A DNA stretch of 64,000 bases from Flaviflexus massiliensis (GTDB lineage Bacteria > Actinomycetota > Actinomycetes > Actinomycetales > Actinomycetaceae), in contig NZ_LN831058.1 in assembly GCF_001375495.1 (NCBI RefSeq), positions 1,570,768 to 1,634,767 on the forward strand. Reading direction: 5' to 3'. The notes beneath the pieces were generated by a model, which made no database searches, had not been told where the DNA came from, and worked only from the letters and a program-made list of their open reading frames with translations. Both the position numbers and the translations under genes were made by a program. Below are positions 1 through 8,666 of this stretch, piece by piece. The stretch's first letter is position 1, and every line of letters begins with the position of its first letter.

Positions 1-372
1 GGAGCCGCCGTAGACGGGGAGAACATTGAGATCATGATTGACCTTCGCGAAGTCGGAGATCGCGTCCGATACCTGGAGGGCGAGCTCGCGGGTGGGGGCA
101 AGCACGAGTGCCTGAACCCTGCGCTTGTCGGGGTTAACCTGGGCGAGAAGGGGAAGGCCGAAGGCTGCGGTCTTGCCGGTACCGGTCTGGGCCACGCCGA
201 CAACGTCACGGCCACTGAGCAGAACCGGGATGGTCTGCTCCTGGATGGCGGTGGGGGTTTCAAAACCGAGGGCCTGAACGGCCTCCAAGAGGTCCGCCGG
301 CAAACCAAGGTCAGCAAAGGTGGTGGGGTTTTCTTCTGTTTCGGGGGTGTTTGATGCGGGCGTATCCGCCAT
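1..372 (-). CDS. DEAD-box RNA helicase, N-terminal part (cut by window start)
   Basis: ATP-dependent RNA helicase of the DEAD-box family, probably acting in ribosome assembly or mRNA remodelling. Only the first 124 residues lie in the window. Visible are the Q-motif region (FETPTAIQEQTIP, about residues 37-49), Walker A motif I (AQTGTGKT, 61-68) and motif Ia (PTRELALQ, 93-100). Start is the ATG at 372-370. The N-terminal 17 residues are a polar, threonine-rich leader. Which DEAD-box subfamily it belongs to (DeaD/CsdA or RhlE-like) cannot be decided without the C-terminal half, so no symbol is given. Confidence 0.93.
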   Translation of the reverse strand, partial: MADTPASNTPETEENPTTFADLGLPADLLEAVQALGFETPTAIQEQTIPVLLSGRDVVGVAQTGTGKTAAFGLPLLAQVNPDKRRVQALVLAPTRELALQVSDAISDFAKVNHDLNVLPVYGGS

Positions 373-434
373 TGTGTTTCCTCATCTGCCAACCTGCCCG
401 AATCACACAAGAATGGCAGCGTCAGCTCTAATAC

Positions 435-451
435 CGCGCCACGTTGGCGCG
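435..451 (-). terminator. Short hairpin between MFS gene and helicase gene
   Basis: Perfect 7-bp stem CGCGCCA/TGGCGCG around a 3-nt loop, lying downstream of the MFS gene stop and upstream of the helicase gene, both on the minus strand. There is no clear U-tract, so it is only a candidate terminator of the MFS transcript. A second small hairpin (GGCGC-TAA-GCGCC, 477-489) lies just beside it. Confidence 0.3.
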
Positions 452-498
452 TGTCCGGCGCCTACTGACGCCTCCCGGCGCTAAGCGCCCTCATAACC

Positions 499-1914
499 TT
501 ACCGGGTCGATGCTTGATGCGTCAGGTCAGTTTCGGTGACGTTCGGCTCAACCCGGAACGACACCGCCAGCGAGGCGAGCGCCAGGAGCGACATGGCAAT
601 GAGCACGGCCGCGAATGACGCGGTGCCAAAGCCCGAGATGAGGGCGAAGACAATGCCGGCGAACGCAATACACAGGGAAGCGCCGAGCGTATCGGATACC
701 TGGAGGGCGGACGAGGTCTGACCCTGCGACTCGATCGGGGTGAGGGCGAGCGCGTGGGTTGCCATCGCCGGATAGGCGATACCGATCCCCAGGCCCGCAA
801 CCGCCCAGGCGACAATGAGGAACCAGGGGGCTACCGACACCCACGCAACGGGGATGGTGGCAGCGGTTCCGATCAGCAGGATTGCGCTACCAAAGCTTGC
901 GAGCCGCTTACGTTGGCCCGGATCGATGATGCGTGCCTGAACGAATGAACCAATCGACCAGGTGATGGAACCGACGGTGAGTGTCAGCCCCGCATCAAGC
1001 GGCTCCCAGCCATGAATGCGCTGCAGCATGAGAGGGAGATAGATTTCCACCGCCAGGAAGGTGCCGTTCAGCATGCCACGCAACGCAACCGTCGAGGGCA
1101 TACCCCGTTTTAGGAGAAGCGTGCCACTGGGAAGCATGGGGCGCACAAAGGCCAGTGCCGCGACAGCGGCGACCACGATCCCCGCGAAGACAAGGGGAGT
1201 GAAATCCTCAGAATCGGTTCCGGACATGACCTGGAGGGCAATGGCGGCAATGCCCGCACCGAGTGCCGGCAGGGCCACGGTCTTGAGCTTAGAGAGCTTG
1301 CCCGTGAACTCCATGGCCGGAAGCATCGACAGCACCTTCGCCAAGAGCGGCAAAAGTACGAGCAGAAGGACGGGAACGATGATGAACACGACACGCCAGT
1401 GCACGTGCTGAGCAAGGAAACCCGACAGTGCGGGACCGATGAGTGAGGGAACAACCCAGGCGGCACTGAAAGCCGCAAAGAACGTGGGTTGGCGCTTGCC
1501 CGGAACCAGCCGGCCCACGAGCACATAGAGGGGAACGATGCAGAGGCCACCTCCGAGCCCCTGAATGAGTCTGCCCAGCACGAGGATCTCAATCTCGGGA
1601 GCGAAAGTGCACATGACCAGACCGGCCGAGAAAACAATGAGACCCGTAAAGAGCGGTGCGCGCACACCCTTCGCATCGGCCCACGGCCCACACAGCGCGG
1701 TCGTGATGAGCTGAGCAGCGAGCGTAATACCGTTCGCGAGCGCAAACATGTGCTCACCATTGAGATCCTTCGTGACGGTGGGCATGGCCGTGGTAACCGC
1801 GAGTGCCTCGAAGGCGATGCACGTGATGATTGCTGTCGCGATCCAGAGGAGCCACCGTTGTGCGGTCTCGGATGCGGTGCGCTGTTTGCGGGGATGTCTG
1901 GCCATAATGGGCAT
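499..1914 (-). CDS. MFS drug/metabolite transporter
   Basis: Polytopic membrane transporter of the major facilitator superfamily, probably proton-driven efflux. The 471-residue protein is hydrophobic throughout. It carries an MFS motif-A-like loop (LCGPWADAKGVRAPLF), a LGRLIQGLGGG helix and a motif-C-like GPALSGFLAQHVHWRVVF segment typical of drug:H+ antiporters. I place the start at the ATG at 1914 because GGTGAGAG lies just ahead of it; a GTG 15 nt upstream is also in frame. It is divergent from aspS, with a 13-bp palindrome between them. Substrate unknown. Confidence 0.85.
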   Translation of the reverse strand: MPIMARHPRKQRTASETAQRWLLWIATAIITCIAFEALAVTTAMPTVTKDLNGEHMFALANGITLAAQLITTALCGPWADAKGVRAPLFTGLIVFSAGLVMCTFAPEIEILVLGRLIQGLGGGLCIVPLYVLVGRLVPGKRQPTFFAAFSAAWVVPSLIGPALSGFLAQHVHWRVVFIIVPVLLLVLLPLLAKVLSMLPAMEFTGKLSKLKTVALPALGAGIAAIALQVMSGTDSEDFTPLVFAGIVVAAVAALAFVRPMLPSGTLLLKRGMPSTVALRGMLNGTFLAVEIYLPLMLQRIHGWEPLDAGLTLTVGSITWSIGSFVQARIIDPGQRKRLASFGSAILLIGTAATIPVAWVSVAPWFLIVAWAVAGLGIGIAYPAMATHALALTPIESQGQTSSALQVSDTLGASLCIAFAGIVFALISGFGTASFAAVLIAMSLLALASLAVSFRVEPNVTETDLTHQASTR

Positions 1915-1948
1915 TCTCTCACCGCACAACTTCCGTCACTAGGTGGAC

Positions 1949-1961
1949 ACGAGTGACTCGT
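1949..1961. promoter_or_regulatory. Palindrome in the MFS/aspS divergent region
   Basis: ACGAGT-G-ACTCGT, a perfect inverted repeat in the 137-bp space between the divergent MFS and aspS genes. It could be an operator, but no regulator gene is adjacent and no promoter could be fixed beside it. Confidence 0.2.
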
Positions 1962-2051
1962 ATCCTAAACTGGGATGTGGCGCTGGCTCGTTTCGCCCCC
2001 GCCCGGGTTTGCCTGTCTCGCAAACCGGAACCGTCAACGAATTGAGGAATC

Positions 2052-3872
2052 GTGCTCCGTACGCACCACACGGGAAGCCTGCGTGCCTCCCACATTGGCC
2101 AAACCGTCACACTCGTGGGTTGGGTTGATCGCCGCCGTGACCACGGCGGCATTGCCTTCATCGACCTGCGTGATGCCTCCGGCATCGCCCAGATCGTGAT
2201 CCGCGAGGAAGTCGCGCACGAACTGCGTGCCGAATACGTCATTCAGGTGACCGGTACGGTCCGCGAACGCCCCGAAGGAAACGCCAACGCCGGTATTCCC
2301 ACCGGTGATGTCGAGGTTGTTGCTGACGAGGTCGAGGTTCTCAACACGGCAGCGGCGCTACCCTTCCAGGTCTCTGAGCATGCTGAGGATTCCGGCAAGG
2401 TTGGGGAAGAGACCCGACTGAAGTACCGTTACCTCGATCTGCGCCGTAAGTACGAACAGAACGCGATTCGCCTGCGTGCCAAGGTGAACCGCGCTGCCCG
2501 CACGGTCCTTGACGCAGCCGACTTCGTTGAGATCGAAACCCCGACGCTGACTCGCTCCACCCCGGAGGGTGCACGCGACTTCCTCGTGCCCGCACGCCTT
2601 GCCCCCGGATCCTGGTATGCACTGCCGCAGTCGCCCCAGCTGTTCAAGCAGCTCCTCATGGTGGCCGGCATGGAACGCTACTACCAGATCGCCCGCTGCT
2701 ACCGTGACGAAGACTTCCGTGCAGACCGTCAGCCCGAATTTACCCAGCTCGATGTTGAGATGTCCTTCGTTGAGCAGGACGATGTCATCGCGATTGCGGA
2801 AGATGTGCTCGCTGAGATCTGGAAGCTCATTGGCTACGAGATCACGACCCCGATCCCGCGCATGACCTACGCCGATGCCATGGCCAAGTACGGCTCCGAT
2901 AAGCCCGATCTGCGTTTCGGACAGGAACTTGTCGACCTCACCGAATACTTCAAGGACACCCCGTTCCGGGTGTTCCAGAACGAGTACGTGGGTGCGGTTG
3001 TCATGCCCGGTGGTGGCTCCCAGCCCCGCCGTACTTTCGATAAGTGGCAGGAATGGGCCAAAGCTCGCGGTGCCAAGGGACTCGCTTACGTCACGATCGC
3101 CCAAGACGGCACGCTCGGTGGCCCTGTTGCCAAGAACATTAGCGATGCTGAGCGCGAGGGACTCGCGGCCGCAACCGGTGCCCAGCCCGGCGACTGCATC
3201 TTCTTCGCTGCCGGCGATACCACCTCATCCCGTGCCCTCCTCGGTGCCGCCCGCCTTGAGATCGGTGAACGCTGCGGCCTCATCGACGGCAAGGAATGGT
3301 CGTTCGTGTGGGTTGTTGACGCCCCCATGTTCAAGCCCGCTTCCGAAGCGAAGGCCGAAGGAGATGTTGCTGTGGGTGGGGGAGCCTGGACCGCCGTCCA
3401 CCATGCGTTCACTGCACCCAAGCCCGAGCACCTCGACACGTTCGATACGGATCCAGGTTCGGCACTGTCGAACGCCTACGACATTGTCTGCAACGGCAAC
3501 GAGATTGGTGGCGGTTCCATCCGTATCCACCGTTCCGACGTTCAGGAACGCGTCTTTAAGACCATGGGACTGTCCCAGGACGAGGCCCAGGAGAAGTTCG
3601 GCTTCCTCCTCGATGCCTTCAAGTACGGTGCACCGCCCCACGGCGGTATCGCCTTCGGCTGGGACCGCATTGTCGCCTTGCTCGTGGATGCTCCCTCGAT
3701 TCGCGACGTCATCGCCTTCCCGAAGTCGGGTGGTGGGTACGATCCGCTGACCGATGCTCCCGCTCCCATTACCCCCGCACAGCGCAAGGAAGCAGGAGTG
3801 GATGCCAAGCCCAAGGCGAAGGATGCTGTCGCCGGTGAGGCAGAGGCTCAGCTTGAGGAATCTGCCAAGTAG
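2052..3872 (+). CDS. aspS: Aspartyl-tRNA synthetase
   Basis: Class IIb aminoacyl-tRNA synthetase that charges tRNA-Asp (and possibly tRNA-Asn if non-discriminating) in the cytosol. The 606 residues match the bacterial long form. An N-terminal OB-fold anticodon-binding domain (about 1-110) precedes the catalytic core with motif 2 ([18 protein letters not shown]), the bacterial insertion domain, and motif 3 ([15 protein letters not shown]) near the C-terminus. The last 30 residues form a Lys/Ala/Glu-rich tail. GTG start with GAGGA just upstream. The acetyltransferase gene follows after 2 nt. Confidence 0.97.
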   Translation: MLRTHHTGSLRASHIGQTVTLVGWVDRRRDHGGIAFIDLRDASGIAQIVIREEVAHELRAEYVIQVTGTVRERPEGNANAGIPTGDVEVVADEVEVLNTAAALPFQVSEHAEDSGKVGEETRLKYRYLDLRRKYEQNAIRLRAKVNRAARTVLDAADFVEIETPTLTRSTPEGARDFLVPARLAPGSWYALPQSPQLFKQLLMVAGMERYYQIARCYRDEDFRADRQPEFTQLDVEMSFVEQDDVIAIAEDVLAEIWKLIGYEITTPIPRMTYADAMAKYGSDKPDLRFGQELVDLTEYFKDTPFRVFQNEYVGAVVMPGGGSQPRRTFDKWQEWAKARGAKGLAYVTIAQDGTLGGPVAKNISDAEREGLAAATGAQPGDCIFFAAGDTTSSRALLGAARLEIGERCGLIDGKEWSFVWVVDAPMFKPASEAKAEGDVAVGGGAWTAVHHAFTAPKPEHLDTFDTDPGSALSNAYDIVCNGNEIGGGSIRIHRSDVQERVFKTMGLSQDEAQEKFGFLLDAFKYGAPPHGGIAFGWDRIVALLVDAPSIRDVIAFPKSGGGYDPLTDAPAPITPAQRKEAGVDAKPKAKDAVAGEAEAQLEESAK

Positions 3873-3874
3873 CG

Positions 3875-4747
3875 ATGACCGAACCCGTCGAGTCGCGCCC
3901 GCTGTTAAACATCAGCCGGGCCGCCGAGATCTTCTGGTACACCTCCCAGACGGAGTGGATGGAACTCGTGGAGCAGGGACAACTCCTGCTCCACAAAACC
4001 TCACCCGACCACGCGGTCGTGCTCTACGTAGCCGAACCGGTCAAGAGCATGGCAGATCTCATTGCCAGATCAAGTGAGCCTGACCTCCTCCGCCTCCTCG
4101 CCCTCGGTGATCCGGGCAAAGTCAATGAGGCACTCGATCGATTGCGCGAGCAGGCGAGAAGCGGAACGCTGAATGGTTTGGCTGGTGCCGGGGAACTTCC
4201 CGGCCCGTCCCGGGCCATGCTCCAAGACGACACCAGTGCCGGACTTGCCGACCGCCACAAGGGTTGGCTGGGCCAATACGTGGGTAACAGGTGGATCTTC
4301 TTCTACGCGGAAGACAAGCTTGAGACTCCGACGCACGATGAGCACATCGAAAAGCTTGGACCCCAGTGGCGGGCAGAGATCGAGCGCGTTATTACCGCCT
4401 CGAACCCAACTACGTCAGCGCTCAGGGATATCGACGAGCTCACGTGGTACGGGTACGTCGATGGGAACCTGCTCGGTGGAGCCATGGGAGTAGAACGCCG
4501 ACGTAACAGCGACGGCACCCTCGGATCGCACTTTGCAGGGCTGGGTACGGACCCTGATATGCAGGGGAGAGGGATCGGCGGTTCGGTCATGGCAGGCACC
4601 ATCAACCGTGAACTCGACGAAACCGACCTCACCACGTTCGGCATGTGGAGCTGGAACGATAAGGCAAGACGCCTCTACAACCGCCTTGGAATCATAGAAG
4701 GGCACGAGTACATCACCTACTCGACCACACCCCTTCAAGAGTCGTAA
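3875..4747 (+). CDS. GNAT-family N-acetyltransferase
   Basis: Probable acetyl-CoA-dependent N-acetyltransferase, substrate unknown. The N-terminal half (about 1-130) is not recognisable. The C-terminal half has GNAT features: an acetyl-CoA-loop-like sequence DMQGRGIGGSVMAG, preceded by a beta-strand region (LGSHFAGLGTDP) and followed by a tail with ARRLYNRLGIIEGHEY, the usual GNAT ending pattern. It starts 2 nt after aspS, so the two are co-transcribed, and ends 20 nt before a strong intrinsic terminator. Confidence 0.75.
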   Translation: MTEPVESRPLLNISRAAEIFWYTSQTEWMELVEQGQLLLHKTSPDHAVVLYVAEPVKSMADLIARSSEPDLLRLLALGDPGKVNEALDRLREQARSGTLNGLAGAGELPGPSRAMLQDDTSAGLADRHKGWLGQYVGNRWIFFYAEDKLETPTHDEHIEKLGPQWRAEIERVITASNPTTSALRDIDELTWYGYVDGNLLGGAMGVERRRNSDGTLGSHFAGLGTDPDMQGRGIGGSVMAGTINRELDETDLTTFGMWSWNDKARRLYNRLGIIEGHEYITYSTTPLQES

Positions 4748-4767
4748 CCGAAGTTCCGCTGAATCTT

Positions 4768-4804
4768 AGTAGCCCCGCTTGGTTACCCTTGCGGGGCTAC
4801 TTTG
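4768..4804 (+). terminator. Intrinsic terminator of aspS-GNAT operon
   Basis: AGTAGCCCCGC and GCGGGGCTACT form an 11-bp GC-rich stem with a 12-nt loop, followed by a short U-run (TTTGT). It lies 20 nt after the GNAT stop codon. Confidence 0.9.
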
Positions 4805-4922
4805 TACCCTCGCAAGGGATTTATAAACGGCGCATCCGCTTCCTAGTCATCAACAGCATCCTCAACTCGCTTCGACATGCCGAGCGAAATTTGTCTCGCT
4901 TAGGAACTGTGCACACGGCTAA

Positions 4923-5046
4923 TTAGTTAAGCAAGCTTCGAACCGTGCAGCGCAATTCTGTTGGTGTCATGTCACTGCCTACGAACTCTTTGACTTGACG
5001 AAATATGCCGACATGCAATGGAAGCCAATACTGGAAAAGATTTGTC
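4923..5046 (-). pseudogene. Relic of an AraC-family HTH C-terminus (candidate)
   Basis: Read on the minus strand, one frame gives GFHCMSAYFVKSK and the adjacent frame continues with KEFVGSDMTPTELR. Joined, these follow the second helix-turn-helix of AraC-type regulators (GF-x-SxYF-x-x-xFK-x-x-x-G-x-TP-x-x-xR). The frame change between the two halves and the lack of an upstream N-terminal domain suggest a decayed fragment. The similarity is short and was judged by eye, so chance resemblance is possible. This otherwise gene-free stretch (4805-5111) holds nothing else recognisable except the probable promoter region of the small gene that follows. Confidence 0.3.
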
Positions 5047-5111
5047 CGAACCCATTTGTACGCTGAGACTGTGTCAGACGACACGTTTACAACAAAATAA
5101 AAGGAGGATGC

Positions 5112-5264
5112 ATGCGAGTAGATGCATATCACTCTATTAACCAGAGTGATCCAGATGTTCATCATGTATTCGACAACTGTCCTACTGGCCAGCAGATCCC
5201 TGCTCGCAACAAGCGACAAGGGAAAAACAATTGGCCTCTTTGTAAGCATTGCGACGATATGTAG
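5112..5264 (+). CDS. Small Cys/His-rich protein, putative zinc-binding, 50 aa
   Basis: Unnamed 50-residue protein. It begins MRVDAYHSINQ and has the spaced pattern HHVFDNC, then TGQQI, RNKR and finally PLCKHC, leaving His17/His18, Cys23, Cys43 and Cys46 as a plausible metal site. The layout (H-x4-C, an I-x-x-x-NK stretch, terminal C-x-x-C) recalls small treble-clef or Ada-type zinc modules, but I cannot assign a family. The case for a real gene is the strong Shine-Dalgarno AAGGAGG (5101-5107), 4 nt before the ATG, and a perfect 15-bp terminator starting 6 nt after the stop. It appears to be its own short transcript. A weak promoter candidate is TTGACT (4990) / TGCAAT (5014). Confidence 0.7.
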   Translation: MRVDAYHSINQSDPDVHHVFDNCPTGQQIPARNKRQGKNNWPLCKHCDDM

Positions 5265-5269
5265 GGCCA

Positions 5270-5316
5270 GAGTGGGACTCCAAGCGTTCAACTTGGAGTC
5301 CCACTCCATATTTTTC
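5270..5316 (+). terminator. Strong intrinsic terminator after the small Cys/His gene
   Basis: GAGTGGGACTCCAAG (5270-5284) and CTTGGAGTCCCACTC (5292-5306) form a perfect 15-bp stem with a 7-nt loop, followed by CATATTTTTC. Orientation of the U-tract fits a plus-strand transcript ending just after the 50-residue gene. Confidence 0.9.
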
Positions 5317-5319
5317 TAA

Positions 5320-5352
5320 GTAGCCAACGACATGCTGTGAGTAGTCAACGAC
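5320..5352. repeat. Two 12-bp direct repeats with 21-bp phasing
   Basis: GTAGCCAACGAC (5320-5331) and GTAGTCAACGAC (5341-5352) match at 11 of 12 positions and start 21 bp apart, two helical turns. This spacing is typical of tandem sites for response regulators, but no partner gene is known. The rest of the 5265-5711 stretch shows only a terminator, these repeats and a palindrome at 5659. Confidence 0.4.
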
Positions 5353-5658
5353 TGACCTTCAATCCCAACCCACAGCGTCCAATGCGAATTCTCGAGTCTC
5401 GGAAATATGCCTGGTTCTTTCAATCAAACCTCGCCAATATTGCAGTTGCTAGTCGGGCGAAGTTCCTATATTTCTGCGGAAATTCTCAGCGCAGCCCTCG
5501 AGTTAGTCGTGGCCTCAGTTTCAACATCGTTTCCTAGTTCCCAAGAGATTGCGACCATGGCCACGACTGTTGAAGATGGATTTGCAGGCAGCGCGACTGA
5601 AGCAGAAAATATTCGGACAAATTAGGACAGTAGTCCCGACACCTGCTTTTAAGTACGG

Positions 5659-5671
5659 ATTACTCTGTAAT
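5659..5671. promoter_or_regulatory. Palindrome upstream of the DUF2249 gene
   Basis: ATTAC-TCT-GTAAT, a perfect inverted repeat about 40 bp ahead of the DUF2249 start and next to an AT-rich stretch that could be a -10 region (TAATAAAT). It could be an operator for redox or nitrite-responsive control, but it does not match the FNR consensus. Confidence 0.25.
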
Positions 5672-5711
5672 AAATAAGCGGAGACAGTTTCACAAACACT
5701 TGGAGGCAAAA

Positions 5712-6002
5712 ATGGCTGAACTCTCACTCACCGATGTGTCGGGACAGGGCGGCGGATGCGGTTGCGGTGAACACGACCACGACGTTCCCGTACTTGACGT
5801 TCGCATCATCCCCCACGCAATCCGTCACGGTGCCGTCATCGGCTCCTTCTCTCAGCTACGTCCGGGAATGACCATGCATCTCATCGCCCCGCACAATCCG
5901 CTTCCCCTCCTTCAGCAGCTCAAGGACATCAATGGCGAAGATGCCATCGAGATCTCCTACGTTTCCGAGGAGCCTTGGACCATCGCTCTCACGCGCAAGT
6001 AG
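5712..6002 (+). CDS. DUF2249 domain protein
   Basis: Small soluble protein of 96 residues. After a Gly/Cys/His-rich head (GGGCGCGEHDHD, a possible metal site) comes a DUF2249 domain (about 28-96) with LDVRIIPHAIRH and RPGMTMHLIAPHNPLPLL. DUF2249 proteins are often encoded near denitrification and heme-copper oxidase genes and may be involved in metal or cofactor handling; the exact role is unknown. The ATG at 5712 is chosen because GGAGG (5702-5706) sits 5 nt ahead; an upstream ATG would overlap that site. A 15-bp hairpin follows the stop, so it may be a separate transcript from the nitrite reductase genes downstream. Confidence 0.85.
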   Translation: MAELSLTDVSGQGGGCGCGEHDHDVPVLDVRIIPHAIRHGAVIGSFSQLRPGMTMHLIAPHNPLPLLQQLKDINGEDAIEISYVSEEPWTIALTRK

Positions 6003-6012
6003 TCCAGATAAC

Positions 6013-6055
6013 TTGTGGCTGGGATGCGGAGGGTCGAGCTGCATCCCAGCCACAA
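6013..6055 (+). terminator. Hairpin after DUF2249 gene
   Basis: TTGTGGCTGGGATGC (6013-6027) and GCATCCCAGCCACAA (6041-6055) form a perfect 15-bp stem with a 13-nt loop, 10 nt after the DUF2249 stop. It lacks a U-tract, which is common for actinobacterial terminators; it could also be an mRNA-stabilising or processing hairpin. Confidence 0.65.
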
Positions 6056-6132
6056 CCATGCACGGGGCCGTGAACACTCACGCTTAAGAGCCCGGTGCAT
6101 CCTTGGGTAGTGTGGGATTGAAGTAAGGACGG

Positions 6133-7317
6133 GTGAACGGTATGTCTCTGGGTGCACTCCAGGCCCCCGCCCAAACGGGCGGCAAGAAGTCACGGCGAGT
6201 GTCGTGGCGGGTGGTTTTTCTGGTTCTCGGTGGTATTTCACTCCTCATGGGGATGAATGCGGGACTGCTCAATCTGGGATCGTGGGCACCTTCTGCAATC
6301 CAGGATGATTCTGTGCACGGATTTGTCATGACGGCAGGATTCCTCGGTACCTTAATTTCTTTGGAACGAGCCCAGGCGCTAGCCCACAATGCATCGAAGA
6401 ACAACTGGGCTTTCCTTGCTCCCGGACTACTTGGTGCGGGTGGCATCATGCTCGCCGTTGGGGGCACGGCATCGTTCTGGGGAATGGTTGGGCATCTCCT
6501 CATGATTCAGGGAGCACTCGTGTTCTCCCTCATCTACCTGTGGCTGTGGCGTAGGGCGCCACTCACCCTCCTTGCCACCCAGATCCTGTCGGCCGTTCCG
6601 CTGCTCGTCGCCACGATCCTCGTTTTGCGTTTCGATGTCTCCGCGCTCATTCCCCTCCTGGGAGCATTCCTCATCATTACGATTGTCTCTGAGCGAGCGG
6701 AGCTCGCTCAGCTTTCCATGGGCAGGCGTGCTGTCCCCACCCTGCTTGTCTTATCAACTGCCCTTGTGCTGGCAGCGACTGCATCGCTCCTGTGGCCCGA
6801 GGTTGGGGCACGAATATTCGGAGGCGTTCAATTCTTACTTGCCCTGTGGTTGATCAAGGATGATGTGCCCCGCCACCTCATCAAGTCCACAGGTTTACAC
6901 CGCTATACGGCATTCGCTCTGCTGACCGGATACTTCTGGCTCATCGTTGGAGCCATAACCTGGATTCTGACCGCGGGAGCGGTCGGCACCGCGTACTACG
7001 ATGTCGTGATTCACACGATCTTCATCGGATTCGCATTCACCATGATCATGGCTCACGCGCCCACGATCTTCCCTGCAGTCATGAGCATCCCCGTTCCCTA
7101 CAGGCCGATCATGTACCTGCCGCTGGTCCTGCTCAACATTGGCCTACTTATTCGGGTCTTTGCCGAGATTGCAGTGGGGCAGGGAAGTCTATGGTTGTTG
7201 GGCGGTCAAATCAATGTCATTGCGATCTTGATATTCCTTGTCACCATCATCGGTACTGTCGTTGCTGGTGAACCCAAGGAGACAGGTGAACCCAAGAAGA
7301 CAAAGGCCAGGGGATAG
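6133..7317 (+). CDS. Polytopic membrane protein of the nitrite reductase cluster (NnrS-like)
   Basis: Integral membrane protein of 394 residues with about twelve hydrophobic segments. A helix with VIHTIFIGFAFTMIMAHAP carries two histidines spaced as in NnrS and heme-copper oxidase-like membrane proteins. Function is not established; NnrS-type proteins are linked to protection from nitric oxide. It precedes a second membrane protein (2-nt gap) and the copper nitrite reductase, so it likely works with nitrite or NO metabolism. Start is uncertain between GTG 6133 and ATG 6142; neither has an ideal RBS. The C-terminus is a short charged tail with a repeated GEPKxTGEPKK element. Confidence 0.75.
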   Translation: MNGMSLGALQAPAQTGGKKSRRVSWRVVFLVLGGISLLMGMNAGLLNLGSWAPSAIQDDSVHGFVMTAGFLGTLISLERAQALAHNASKNNWAFLAPGLLGAGGIMLAVGGTASFWGMVGHLLMIQGALVFSLIYLWLWRRAPLTLLATQILSAVPLLVATILVLRFDVSALIPLLGAFLIITIVSERAELAQLSMGRRAVPTLLVLSTALVLAATASLLWPEVGARIFGGVQFLLALWLIKDDVPRHLIKSTGLHRYTAFALLTGYFWLIVGAITWILTAGAVGTAYYDVVIHTIFIGFAFTMIMAHAPTIFPAVMSIPVPYRPIMYLPLVLLNIGLLIRVFAEIAVGQGSLWLLGGQINVIAILIFLVTIIGTVVAGEPKETGEPKKTKARG

Positions 7318-7319
7318 TT

Positions 7320-8666
7320 GTGGAGCTAGGATCACGCCCGACGACGGGTACTCCCGGACCGAAGAAAGAACGCCGTGCGTTCAGCCCAATTAGGGACATC
7401 ATGGCCATAATCTGGCTCCTTGTCCTGGTGGTCGTTGTCATTTTCCATGAGCAGATCCTGTCCTCGGACTGGCTTGCTATCCACGTCACGTTCCTTGGTG
7501 CACTCACCCACTCCGCTCTCGTGTGGTCGGAATACTTCGCTAACACCCTGTTGAAGACAAGGCCGCAAGAGAATGAGCGGGAGATGCAGGACAGGCGCAG
7601 CCTCATCGTTGCGCTCGGTGCACTGTTCGTGTTTGCTGGCTTCCCGATGGACATGTGGGTCCTCGTCATGGTCGGAGCCATCCTCGTCACTGTTTCAGTT
7701 GTGTGGCATGCCATCTTTCTCATAAGGAAAGTGAAGGCGGCACTTCCCGGCAGGTTCCGGATCGTTATCCGCTACTACATCACCGCAGCATTCATGCTCC
7801 CCGTGGGAGCAACCTTCGGAGTGCTCCTCGCCTTCGGCTTTGGGGATGAATGGCGGGGCAGGCTCATGATCGCCCACATGACCTTCAACCTACTTGGCTG
7901 GATTGGGCTGACCGTGGTTGGCACACTCGTGACCTTCTGGCCCACGATGGTCAGGGCGCGGATGGATGACCGATCGGAACGGCTCGTCAAACAGGCACTG
8001 TACCCACTGCTTGCCGGGATCGTCATCGTGTCAAGCGGTGCGCTACTCGGCCAGACCATCATTTCCCTCATCGGCGTTCTTTGCTACGCCGGGGGACTGG
8101 TGTGGTGGGGGAGAACCCTGTGGAAGCCGGTTGCTTTGAAAGGCATTCGGGAGTTTGCTCCCGCTTCCGTTGGTGCCGCCATGGTCTGGGCCATTGTTGG
8201 ACTCATCTGGATCGGAGTCTTGCTCGCGGTATCTGAGGATTGGCCGGAGGTCACTGACCGCCTGGTTGATATGGCACCGGTCCTCGCCTTCGGATTCGCC
8301 ATCCAAATCCTGCTCGGTGCACTCTCGTACCTGCTCCCCGTGCTCATGGGCAGATCCCCTCAAAATGTTGTTGTCTACCAGGATGGCCTCAACACGTGGT
8401 CCACGTTCCGTATTACGGTGCCGAACATGGCACTCATCGTGTGGCTACTGCCCGTACCCGACACGGTTCGCATCGTGATAGCAGCACTGGGGATCTTTGC
8501 GCTCATGACCGCCATCCCCATCATGTTCCTGGCTGTCTTTAGAGGACTGAAGCACAGCAAGCAGCAGGAGGCTCATCGCCTGGAATCAACCAACCCCAAA
8601 CCCGTGACAAAGAATCCCGAGACACAGAACCTCGTGACGAAGAATGCGGAGGAAACGCATGAGTGA
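7320..8666 (+). CDS. Polytopic membrane protein upstream of nirK
   Basis: Integral membrane protein of 448 residues with about ten to twelve hydrophobic segments. Conserved-looking helices include IAHMTFNLLGWIGLTVVGT, with a histidine, and LSYLLPVLMGRSPQNV. Comparable membrane modules occur beside or fused to copper nitrite reductases in actinobacteria (recalled, not checked), possibly in electron transfer or as a heme-binding partner; this is inference. The C-terminal tail is hydrophilic with a KNPETQN/KNAEET pattern. It starts at GTG 7320, 2 nt after the previous gene, and overlaps the nirK start by 8 nt, so the three genes form one operon. Confidence 0.7.
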   Translation: MELGSRPTTGTPGPKKERRAFSPIRDIMAIIWLLVLVVVVIFHEQILSSDWLAIHVTFLGALTHSALVWSEYFANTLLKTRPQENEREMQDRRSLIVALGALFVFAGFPMDMWVLVMVGAILVTVSVVWHAIFLIRKVKAALPGRFRIVIRYYITAAFMLPVGATFGVLLAFGFGDEWRGRLMIAHMTFNLLGWIGLTVVGTLVTFWPTMVRARMDDRSERLVKQALYPLLAGIVIVSSGALLGQTIISLIGVLCYAGGLVWWGRTLWKPVALKGIREFAPASVGAAMVWAIVGLIWIGVLLAVSEDWPEVTDRLVDMAPVLAFGFAIQILLGALSYLLPVLMGRSPQNVVVYQDGLNTWSTFRITVPNMALIVWLLPVPDTVRIVIAALGIFALMTAIPIMFLAVFRGLKHSKQQEAHRLESTNPKPVTKNPETQNLVTKNAEETHE

